From Chitinophagaceae bacterium (GTDB taxonomy: Bacteria > Bacteroidota > Bacteroidia > Chitinophagales > Chitinophagaceae): 64,000 bases of DNA. Below are positions 17,701-25,432 of the stretch, piece by piece. Where the stretch lies: NCBI GenBank assembly GCA_003168265.1, contig PMSV01000019.1:310001-374000 (forward strand). The letters run 5' to 3'. Each line of letters starts with the position of its first letter. Positions within the stretch are counted from its first letter, which is position 1. A model generated the notes under the pieces. It was not told where the DNA came from, did not search any database, and saw only the letters and a list, made by a program, of their open reading frames with translations. A program made the translations under genes and the position numbers.

Positions 17701-18094
17701 TTTTAAGTTTTTAGTTTTAAAATAGATCTCCTCAACGAATTTTTGAATATAAATATTGCAAATTACTGATTCAGGAAGCTCAATTAACAATTTTATAAGT
17801 TTCCCGGCACTTATATTCTGTGTCACACGAAATGAAAATAAAAAAAAATCTACAAATTAATAGGCAAGATAAAAAATACCTTTACAAAATCCAACTGAGT
17901 CAAAATAAGCAACCCTGAACATCACCATTTTTGATAAAGAAAGGATCATTGGTATTTGATGATCAAAACTAAACAGCTTCTTGTTGTTTAATTAGTGTAA
18001 CTTGCTTACTAGGCGTCTATTCCCCACACAAATCTGCTTTGACTTATCACCTGCCTTTTCGTCCTGACCCTGGCAATCCGGGAAATCTTAAACA
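17701..18094. other. Intergenic region, 394 bp, no gene seen
   Basis: AT-rich spacer between divergent genes at 17700 (minus) and 18095 (plus). It should contain both promoters, but I see no convincing TTTG/TAnnTTTG pair and no conserved repeat. Confidence 0.4.
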
Positions 18095-18928
18095 ATGAGT
18101 GAAGAAGACGAAATAGATCAGGAACTAAAGATCAGCGAAACTCCCGAAGTTAAGCCTGATGTAATAGCACAAGAAGCCCCAGTTGAAAATCAAACAAATA
18201 ATATGGAAGTATTCCATCACCCCGACCTGCATCACAATAAAAAACAATGGAAAGAATACATCATTGAGTTCTTGATGATATTCCTTGCAGTAACGCTTGG
18301 TTTTTTTGCCGAGAACCTGAGGGAATATATTTCAGATAATCACCATGTCCGTCAGTTGGCCAGCCAATTGATCATTGACCTGAAAAATGATTCAGCCATC
18401 CTGAATAACAATATAGAAAGAGAAAAAATACTCATTAAAAAAGCGGACAGTTTATATTTTATACTGCAACAGTCTTCTGCATCAATAGACTTAAAAAAGG
18501 CGCAGGAACTGATTATCGCTTGCTACAACATAAATCTTTTCCAGCCTTCCTCAGGAGCCATGCTGGCTGTTAAGACTGAACTGCACCTGAAACAATTTGC
18601 AAACTCCGATATCGCCTTACGCATATCAAACTATGAAACCGATCAGGCGCTTTTGAAAACCGTAGAACAATTTCAGGAAGCCAACCTAAAAGAATATTTG
18701 CAAGGTTTTATGACATCGCATTTTAGTCCTGCCAATGCCTATACCTCCTTAACCTATGGTACAATCGCAAATCGGGACATGCGTAACATAACAACTAATG
18801 AACTGACCCAACTCAGTGTTGACATCATGTTTATAAAAAATTATAATGCTTTGCTTGCGGACAAATCAGAACAATTGAAGAACAATGCATCTGAGTTTAT
18901 CCATTACCTTAATAAAGAATTTCAATAA
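18095..18928 (+). CDS. DUF6090-like single-pass membrane protein
   Basis: The 277-residue protein has an acidic N-terminal tail of about 50 residues, then EYIIEFLMIFLAVTLGFFAE, a single transmembrane helix followed by NLREYISD. A long helical domain follows (about 85-277). The membrane segment and the LASQLIIDLKND pattern after it match the DUF6090-type proteins common in Bacteroidota. Function is unknown. It is monocistronic, followed by a degenerate receptor fragment on the same strand. Confidence 0.72.
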   Translation: MSEEDEIDQELKISETPEVKPDVIAQEAPVENQTNNMEVFHHPDLHHNKKQWKEYIIEFLMIFLAVTLGFFAENLREYISDNHHVRQLASQLIIDLKNDSAILNNNIEREKILIKKADSLYFILQQSSASIDLKKAQELIIACYNINLFQPSSGAMLAVKTELHLKQFANSDIALRISNYETDQALLKTVEQFQEANLKEYLQGFMTSHFSPANAYTSLTYGTIANRDMRNITTNELTQLSVDIMFIKNYNALLADKSEQLKNNASEFIHYLNKEFQ

Positions 18929-18939
18929 GAAGGTTATCA

Positions 18940-19345
18940 GGCTTAGGCCCTGATCTGAGTATCAAGGTCTCCTACAACTATTGCATAGCAAAAGTCTCTA
19001 AAAACCTTATACCCACGCCTCCAAGTCAGGCACCCTGGTTGAGAACGCCCACCGCAATGAAACTGGTTCATAGATAAAATATGACTTCCCGGGCGGCTTC
19101 TTAAAGAGTTTTGGTATTTCTGCAGGGCATAAAGATTGGTGAGTGGAGTACCCTTGACCCGACTACTACCCTCCCAGGATTGCTCGTCATCGATGAGGGC
19201 CTACATTACAAATAGAGGCATCTTGTTCTGGCGATGAATGTTTATAATATCACCAATCAAACCTATTGGACTGGGACATATAACATGGTTCCGGAGCGCC
19301 AGGGAATGTCCTGTTCAATCTGAGTTATCGTTTTTGGCGATTATT
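18940..19345 (+). pseudogene. Decayed TonB-dependent receptor C-terminus
   Basis: With frameshifts and stops allowed, the plus strand reads as the last strands of a siderophore-type TonB receptor. One stretch is KYDFPGGFLKSFGISAGHKDW (about 19073-19138). Another is LAMNVYNITNQTYWTGTYNM (about 19230-19290). A frameshift then leads to GNVLFNLSYRFW, the usual aromatic C-terminal strand, at about 19300-19337. In-frame stops and at least two frame changes show it is dead. No upstream part of the receptor remains, so most was deleted. Confidence 0.7.
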
Positions 19346-19691
19346 TTTTCTTCAATAGTTTTAAAATAGCTTCCTGATTTTTGAGAATTGCCTTCAGGCT
19401 CTTCTGATTTTGAAGAATTAAGGATTGGTTGTTCTTAATTATTTGTTGGTTCTTTAAAATAGATGCCTGATTGGTTTTAATGGTAGTCTGGTTTTTTAAA
19501 ATAGCTACCTGGTTCGTCTTTATATCCCCCTGATTGCCTTTTAAAGATTTTTGATTACTAAGAATTGTTGCTTGGTTGTCTGTGATCGCAGATTGGTTTT
19601 CAACGATCAACCCTTGGTTATCTTTTATAATTTTTTGGTTATCAAGAATAAAATCTTGATTTTTCAATATCGTTACGTCGTTCTCTGCCAT
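19341..19691 (-). CDS. IxxNQxx heptad-repeat coiled-coil protein (116 aa)
   Basis: After seven residues the protein is 13 uninterrupted heptads of the form I-x-x-N-Q-x-x (residues 8-98). A three-residue insertion (LKA) follows, then one more heptad (102-108) and the tail ILKLLKKK. Ile/Leu falls at one core position and Asn at the other, the N@d pattern known from stalks of trimeric autotransporter adhesins, where Asn layers bind anions inside trimers. Here there is no signal peptide, head or anchor, so it is probably a free cytosolic trimeric rod. It lies 58 bp downstream of the TauE/SafE gene on the same strand and may be co-transcribed with it. Confidence 0.8.
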   Translation of the reverse strand: MAENDVTILKNQDFILDNQKIIKDNQGLIVENQSAITDNQATILSNQKSLKGNQGDIKTNQVAILKNQTTIKTNQASILKNQQIIKNNQSLILQNQKSLKAILKNQEAILKLLKKK

Positions 19692-19749
19692 TTTAATTTT
19701 GTTTTAATGTGAATAATAGCTTTAAAATTACTATTTAAAATAATGTCTT

Positions 19750-20748
19750 TCATTGTTTTGTTGCCATTGCTATTGCTTTGTTTTTACCCAGTTTGGCCAG
19801 ATAAGTGAACAAGAACAGTCCAACGGTCAGCACGGAAGCACACATAATGAGTTTGATTGCACTGGGCTTAATAACCAGCATCGCCCCTATAAACTGTACA
19901 AACAAGATGATATATAAAAATTGCGCTATGCGTTTTCTTGGCAGTTTATTAACAATGAAGGCCCCGAGAGGAGCAAAAAATATAACCAAAGGCACGCAGG
20001 CGATCCACATTTCAAACGCCGCAGGCTGAAAATCCTTCAGGATTTGAGTATGAATAAAAAAACCTAAAATGGTCTCAATAGTCATTATAATTACGGAAGA
20101 TGGGGTCGCCACTTTTTCCGAAATTCCGTAATAAATTGTCATAATGCAATAGGTAAATATATTGATCCCAGTCCCAAACAATGATGAAATGATGCCTCCG
20201 ATAAAGCCAAATAAAATCAACCTTGCCATATCCGAAGATCTGAAATCACTGATCTCATCAAATACCTTACGTGAAGGGCGCCTGTTCTCGCGCCATAATG
20301 CAATTCCGAAGCTTAGCCACAATGAAACAAAAAACAATTTTGCCATGACTGGTGATACCAAGGGTACAACTTCATAAGTTCCGAATACCAATCCAATTAT
20401 ACCTCCGAGGGTCACATATTTTATATAGTTCCATTCCACTTTAATGCGGAGTCCCAAAATAAGCAAAGCAGCCCCTGTCATACCGATACTCTGTATGGCA
20501 AAAGAAAAATTTCGCGCTGTTGCCGGGGGTATATTAAGCAGCAGGGTAAATATAGGGTAGGAAATTGCCGCACTTCCCTCAGGACTGGAACCTGCGACAA
20601 ATGAACCGAAAATCATAGTAAGTGCAGAGGGCCACCTTCTTGAATAAAGACCGATCAAATCGAGATGTCGTATATATAGCAGCCAGCAAACGAGCACAAT
20701 GATTAGAAAAACAAAATAAAGAAAGGGTGTTTTGGTTTTTGATTTCAA
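19750..20748 (-). CDS. TauE/SafE-family membrane exporter
   Basis: The 332-residue protein has about nine to ten hydrophobic helices. It carries the TauE/SafE signatures, including FGSFVAGSSPEGSAAISYP near residue 48, GGIIGLVFGTYEVVPLVSP and the second-half repeat FIGGIISSLFGTGINIF. Family members export sulfite, sulfoacetate or other organosulfur anions. The substrate here is unknown. It starts 15 bp after the DUF2798 gene. A second family member lies at 57074-57874, and the two are not close copies. Confidence 0.85.
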   Translation of the reverse strand: MKSKTKTPFLYFVFLIIVLVCWLLYIRHLDLIGLYSRRWPSALTMIFGSFVAGSSPEGSAAISYPIFTLLLNIPPATARNFSFAIQSIGMTGAALLILGLRIKVEWNYIKYVTLGGIIGLVFGTYEVVPLVSPVMAKLFFVSLWLSFGIALWRENRRPSRKVFDEISDFRSSDMARLILFGFIGGIISSLFGTGINIFTYCIMTIYYGISEKVATPSSVIIMTIETILGFFIHTQILKDFQPAAFEMWIACVPLVIFFAPLGAFIVNKLPRKRIAQFLYIILFVQFIGAMLVIKPSAIKLIMCASVLTVGLFLFTYLAKLGKNKAIAMATKQ

Positions 20749-20763
20749 TGAAATTATTTTTAC

Positions 20764-21027
20764 TTATCTCGAATCTTGCTTAAAGTTATCGCAGTTCTGA
20801 TCAGGGCTGAATTTTATTTTGTTTGTCATTCTATTTGCAGTCGGGATTATGACCAATCCGAAAATAAATGCAACCGGAAACATGGTGAGCCAGGTGCTCA
20901 TTATTTTTAACGCCCAACCATCATGAAATCCAAAATTCCTCAAAACTCCGATACAAGCCATCATCAAGGTCATTGCCCAAGTATAAATGCTGTATTGATA
21001 TATTTTCTGAACTTGATATCCATACAT
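20764..21027 (-). CDS. DUF2798 small membrane protein
   Basis: The 87-residue protein has two transmembrane helices (about YTWAMTLMMACIGVLRN and WLTMFPVAFIFGLVIIPTA) and a charged C-terminal tail, matching DUF2798. The function is unknown. It is paired with the TauE/SafE gene. A hairpin between it and susD suggests that this pair may be transcribed separately from the SusCD operon, or only by read-through. Confidence 0.75.
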   Translation of the reverse strand: MYGYQVQKIYQYSIYTWAMTLMMACIGVLRNFGFHDGWALKIMSTWLTMFPVAFIFGLVIIPTANRMTNKIKFSPDQNCDNFKQDSR

Positions 21028-21054
21028 TAACTGTTTTCAATTAGACTAAATTTT

Positions 21055-21093
21055 AAAATGCCTGAAAGTTTTTTGAAATCTCCCAGGCATTTT
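21055..21093 (-). terminator. Hairpin terminator after susD-like gene
   Basis: AAAATGCCTG (21055-21064) and CAGGCATTTT (21084-21093) form a 10-bp stem just past the SusD stop codon at 21096. On the minus strand the stem is followed by a short T/A-rich run. It probably ends the large operon. Confidence 0.65.
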
Positions 21094-21095
21094 AA

Positions 21096-22397
21096 TTATT
21101 GTTGTTCGGACACGGGTAAAGGGAATTCCGTCCAAACCTGGTCACCTGGCCTGTCGATTGGTAAGGAGCTCAAAAGATTATACCTGCGCAAGTCTAACCA
21201 GCGGTGCCCTTCACAATATAAGGAATACCTTTTCTGGTTCAGCATCTCCGTAATAAGTGCGGATTGGGTCATCGCCCCCGAGTAAGCGGCCAGGTTGTGC
21301 CCGGTCCTTATGATATTGATCGCATTGACTCCATCCGAAAGATCATTATTCTGAATATTTGCTTCTGCATAAAGCAATATCAATTCTTCATTACGGATTA
21401 TGGGCACAGGAGCAGTACTTGAAGTATATACCCAAACATCCCTATCGCTGCTCAGGCCATCGAGGGAAGCAACTGCAATGCGTAGGGTTGCCTTATTGAT
21501 CCTGTCATCGCCAGGTTCGATATCCTCGGCAAAAGAGGGATGTGCTACCCGAATTTCACCTGTTTGGTTTTGAGGGATAAAAAATGTATTCAACTGATCA
21601 CCCAACCCGGTTCCGAATACATCAAATACGCCGAGATTAAAATCACCGGTCAGGCTAAAAAACGATTGGCCCAGGTCAGTCAATGCAGCAGACCAGTTTT
21701 GTTGATAGACATCTAATCTGGCAGCAAGTGCACGATTGAATTGAGCCAGTCCCTGCGCATTACTGAAGTTTCCAAAACCGGCAAGAGTGAATACAATGTC
21801 CGCATTGTTAAAAGAACTCAAACCCGAATCAAGCAGAGAAGAAATTGCAGCGAGCGCAGTAACATTAGTTACAATAGGCCCCAGGTTATTAGGGTCATTG
21901 ACATTTATACGGATCCCATTTGAATCACTGAGATTCAGGTTCATCAACAATTGGTAAGCTTTAATGGTCTGGGCAAAACCAATATATCCGCTCCGCTGAG
22001 CCGCAGTTATCTGGGTTGAATTCGTAGCTGCCTGAATGAGTATATTGCAATTTTTTACTACTGTATACCTTGAAGCCCAGGGATTGGTTATATAAAAATT
22101 GCTATTGCTCAGTGTAGCTCCGCCACCACCGAGCAGGTCGGTGACATATCTTGGTTCCGAGTTTGAGAAATGATACATCTCCCTCCCGATGATGCCGATA
22201 TCGTCAAGATAAAGAGAAAGATTAGTACGCAAGCCTGATTCGGTTCCGCTTACAAGGTTGTTGAGCTCACTTGCAGAAGCATTGGAGATAAAGCTTTGGA
22301 CTGTTGCATCGTTAAGGTCGCCGTAATCCTTGGCGCATGAATTGAACACCAGAATTGCGCCTATGCTCAATAAATATAGATATACGCTCTTTTTCAT
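21096..22397 (-). CDS. SusD/RagB-family outer-membrane lipoprotein
   Basis: The 433-residue protein has a lipoprotein signal peptide (MKKSVYLYLLSIGAILVFNSC, Cys21). Its N-terminal helical TPR-like part and C-terminal motif QKRYSLYCEGHRWLDLRRYN are diagnostic of SusD/RagB. SusD proteins form the lid over the SusC transporter and bind the substrate at the cell surface. It follows the SusC gene by 17 bp. It is somewhat short for the family (usually about 500 residues). The ligand is unknown. No glycoside hydrolase is in the operon, which argues against a simple polysaccharide. Confidence 0.92.
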   Translation of the reverse strand: MKKSVYLYLLSIGAILVFNSCAKDYGDLNDATVQSFISNASASELNNLVSGTESGLRTNLSLYLDDIGIIGREMYHFSNSEPRYVTDLLGGGGATLSNSNFYITNPWASRYTVVKNCNILIQAATNSTQITAAQRSGYIGFAQTIKAYQLLMNLNLSDSNGIRINVNDPNNLGPIVTNVTALAAISSLLDSGLSSFNNADIVFTLAGFGNFSNAQGLAQFNRALAARLDVYQQNWSAALTDLGQSFFSLTGDFNLGVFDVFGTGLGDQLNTFFIPQNQTGEIRVAHPSFAEDIEPGDDRINKATLRIAVASLDGLSSDRDVWVYTSSTAPVPIIRNEELILLYAEANIQNNDLSDGVNAINIIRTGHNLAAYSGAMTQSALITEMLNQKRYSLYCEGHRWLDLRRYNLLSSLPIDRPGDQVWTEFPLPVSEQQ

Positions 22398-22414
22398 ATT
22401 TAATTTTTATAGTA

Positions 22415-25378
22415 TTAAAAATCGAAGGTGATATGGAAATCTGCACGTTTTGATGCAGGATAAGGATCCACATCCACACCGCTTGAAAATCCTGATCCAA
22501 AATTGGAAACTTCAGGATCATAGGATTTATACTTTGTAATGGTCACATAATTGTTGAGTGAAAGTCCTATCCTCACCGCTTTTATATAGTCTACAGGAAG
22601 GTTGGTGAAGGAATAATACAATCCTATTTCGCGCAAACGCAGGTAGCTTGCCGTCTGTACAAATTCATGTGCATCCGTACCCACCTGCATGATCCTGTAA
22701 ACACCATTAGGTACTCCCAGTTTATTGGTTACCTGATCATAATCTGCGCTTGTTCCGCCAAAATCATTTTCAAGATTAGTGAGATTGATGTTTTGGCCGC
22801 CTTGTTTCCAATGTATCAAAAAGCGGAGGCTTAATTTATTGAAAAAAGTAACTTCATTATAAGTGCTCATTTGGAATGTCGGCTCGGCATCCCCAAGCTT
22901 GCTGACGCCTCCCGCGCCATTAAGCCCGAGTATCTGAGTTGCAGATTGTCCCTGTTGTATTTGGAAGGATCCAAGAACATACCCAAAAGAACCCTGTGGC
23001 ACCGATGGAATCGTTAATTCAGTAACAAGTGATCTGTTAAGCCAAAAACTTACAGTGGTATTCCAGACAACCGTCCTAGTCTCCACTACTCCTGCATTCA
23101 TGCCAAGCTCGACACCGCGGTTGCGCAGATTTCCTGCATTCGCCCAGGCACTGGAAAAACCAGAGGAAGAAGGCGGATTACTTTGCATCAGGAAATCAAA
23201 TATATCCTTTTGATAGTAGGTAAGTTCAAAGCCCAGCCTGCCTTTCAGCACACTGAAATCAACCCCGGTTTCAAACTCCGTTTGCCTTTCTGGCTTTATA
23301 TCCGGTTGTCCCTCTTGTGGATTCACCAAAAGTCCCGGGTTTCCTGCAATATTTGAAATGGAAAATTCAGTGAATTTGCTCCCATAAGCCGGGACATTAT
23401 TTGCCTGGCCGTAGGCAGCCCTTAATTTCAGATTATCGAATACATCTCCCTTTATAAGATCCCACCTGGTAAGGTTCAATGAAATACCGCCTTTTGGGTA
23501 AACGTAATATTTTGCGACTTCTCCATTGTTTGAAGACCTGTCGAAACGGACTCCGCCAGTAAGCATCAGCACGTCATTTAAATTTGCTTCTTCCTGTGCA
23601 AAAATTCCCTGGTTCTGGAATTTCGTCCTCAACTGGGTACCATTCAGTGCACCGGCCTGGTTGATATTGGTTTGGCCCGATATAACCTGTGTTGCCACGT
23701 CGAGCACATTATTGTAATCACCTGTTTCCTGAGTAAGGCCCGCTGAAGTAGTCATTGAAAATTTATCAGTTGGAGTCAGGGTATTTACCAGAGAAAGTAT
23801 ATAATTGGTATTCAGGTTACTGGTAAATCCCTGTACGGTTGTTCCTTTGTTAATGGCTTCAAATTGAAGGATGCTTGGAAAAATGGCATTTGTTTCAAGG
23901 TCATAAAAGTCAATCCCGCCTCTCCCAATCAATTTGGTCGTGCTTTTTATGCTTTTCTGCAAAGTTGCATCAAAGCTTAATCCTGTTATAAACCGATTAA
24001 CGGATTCATTGTTAGTCATCAATGCTATGGTTTGCAAAGGATTTGAAGCCGCAAAAGGATTATTCGGGTAAATGCCCGCCGAATCATGAAGCTGGGCAAA
24101 ACTCGGCGTCGATGAAAGTGCAATACCCAAAGAAACTCCGGTATTATCATTTCCGGTCAATCCTCTGTCCGCAGAAGAGTTGATATAATTTGTAGTGATT
24201 CCGATCTTAATGTTGTCTGTAATATGATGATCCACATTCAGGCGCAAACTGCTATTTCGATAACCTGTGTTTTTTACGATTCCACCTTCATCCTTTTGTG
24301 CTGCTGAAAAATAAAACCCGGTTTTTGAATTGCCGCCACTGACGCTCAGGACAGTATTTCTGGCAAAACCAGTATTGCCGAAAACCTCCTTTTCATAATC
24401 ATAAATCTGCCCTTTTGCCTGTGCAGCAAGAAATTCCTGGCTCAAAAGAACACCTGTGGCGCTGTCACTTGACAGACTTGCCGCTCTTTCTGCATTGAAT
24501 TGACGAACACCCAATAATTTGCGAACTCTTATTTCTCCTAGATCCTGGGAAACAGAAATTTTGGTCCTCCCTTCTTTCCCCTTTTTGGTAGTGATGATGA
24601 TCACCCCAGCCGCAGCCCTTGATCCATAAATTGCAGCAGCAGAAGCTCCCTTAAGTATTTCAATGCTTTCGATATCCTCCGGTCTAATATCAGCGATGCG
24701 ACTTGAAGGGTTATCCTGCGTACCACCGGCCGCATTGGATGTCGGTAGGCCATTTGCAAGCGCATTGGTAACAACATTCAGACCTGCAGAAGTTGCCGTA
24801 TTATCGACAAAGACACCATCTACAACATATAAGGGTTGTGTATTCCCGTAAACTGAAGTAACGCCCCGTAATTTCACTGAAATGCCGCCCCCGGGAGCGC
24901 CGTCATTTGCATTGATATAAGCTCCTGGTATCTTCCCTTCCAGTGCGGCATCAAATGTCTGTGCCGGCGCAACACCATCCAGCTCATTCGATGATATTGT
25001 TGCAACAGCGTTAGCAAGGTTCCTTCTTTTCACTGAAGTGGCTAATCCTGTGACAATTACTTCATCAAGATGTGCCACGTCTTCGTCCAGTTTCACATCC
25101 ATAAATTCCAATAAGTCACCCACCTTTATAGTTTTCGATTTGTATCCGGCAGAACTGATGATCAATCCGGCCCCTGGGGGAACAGTTAGTCTAAATTTAC
25201 CATCAGCATCCGTTGCAGTTCCCAGCGCAGATTGATTTACGGTGATGCTTGCACCCACTATGGGACCGCCTTTATTATCGGTAACCTTCCCCGTTATCGT
25301 TTTAGTTTGTGAAAAGACATGCTCTGGTAAAATCGCAATGCATGATAAAAACAGTACAGCAAGAAATAGCATTCTCAT
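22415..25378 (-). CDS. SusC/RagA-family TonB-dependent transporter
   Basis: The 987-residue protein has a signal peptide, then a carboxypeptidase-regulatory-like domain (about 24-105, TITGKVTDNKGGPIVGASIT). The plug follows, with the SusC signature IESIEILKGASAAAIYGSRA (about 235-255), then a 22-strand-type barrel ending in KRADFHITFDF. It imports a nutrient across the outer membrane with TonB energy and pairs with the SusD gene downstream. Upstream, 54 bp away, is the FG-GAP/ASPIC gene. Confidence 0.95.
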   Translation of the reverse strand: MRMLFLAVLFLSCIAILPEHVFSQTKTITGKVTDNKGGPIVGASITVNQSALGTATDADGKFRLTVPPGAGLIISSAGYKSKTIKVGDLLEFMDVKLDEDVAHLDEVIVTGLATSVKRRNLANAVATISSNELDGVAPAQTFDAALEGKIPGAYINANDGAPGGGISVKLRGVTSVYGNTQPLYVVDGVFVDNTATSAGLNVVTNALANGLPTSNAAGGTQDNPSSRIADIRPEDIESIEILKGASAAAIYGSRAAAGVIIITTKKGKEGRTKISVSQDLGEIRVRKLLGVRQFNAERAASLSSDSATGVLLSQEFLAAQAKGQIYDYEKEVFGNTGFARNTVLSVSGGNSKTGFYFSAAQKDEGGIVKNTGYRNSSLRLNVDHHITDNIKIGITTNYINSSADRGLTGNDNTGVSLGIALSSTPSFAQLHDSAGIYPNNPFAASNPLQTIALMTNNESVNRFITGLSFDATLQKSIKSTTKLIGRGGIDFYDLETNAIFPSILQFEAINKGTTVQGFTSNLNTNYILSLVNTLTPTDKFSMTTSAGLTQETGDYNNVLDVATQVISGQTNINQAGALNGTQLRTKFQNQGIFAQEEANLNDVLMLTGGVRFDRSSNNGEVAKYYVYPKGGISLNLTRWDLIKGDVFDNLKLRAAYGQANNVPAYGSKFTEFSISNIAGNPGLLVNPQEGQPDIKPERQTEFETGVDFSVLKGRLGFELTYYQKDIFDFLMQSNPPSSSGFSSAWANAGNLRNRGVELGMNAGVVETRTVVWNTTVSFWLNRSLVTELTIPSVPQGSFGYVLGSFQIQQGQSATQILGLNGAGGVSKLGDAEPTFQMSTYNEVTFFNKLSLRFLIHWKQGGQNINLTNLENDFGGTSADYDQVTNKLGVPNGVYRIMQVGTDAHEFVQTASYLRLREIGLYYSFTNLPVDYIKAVRIGLSLNNYVTITKYKSYDPEVSNFGSGFSSGVDVDPYPASKRADFHITFDF

Positions 25379-25432
25379 TTTGTAAGTTTTAGTTTTGATT
25401 ATTAAAAAATAGGAATTCTGAAAATATTATTC

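Noticed and set aside
19341-19691. 21-bp periodic DNA that could be taken for a CRISPR or tandem-repeat array
   Set aside because: The period is exactly seven codons of one open frame and the unit sequence varies; it is a protein heptad repeat and no cas gene is near.
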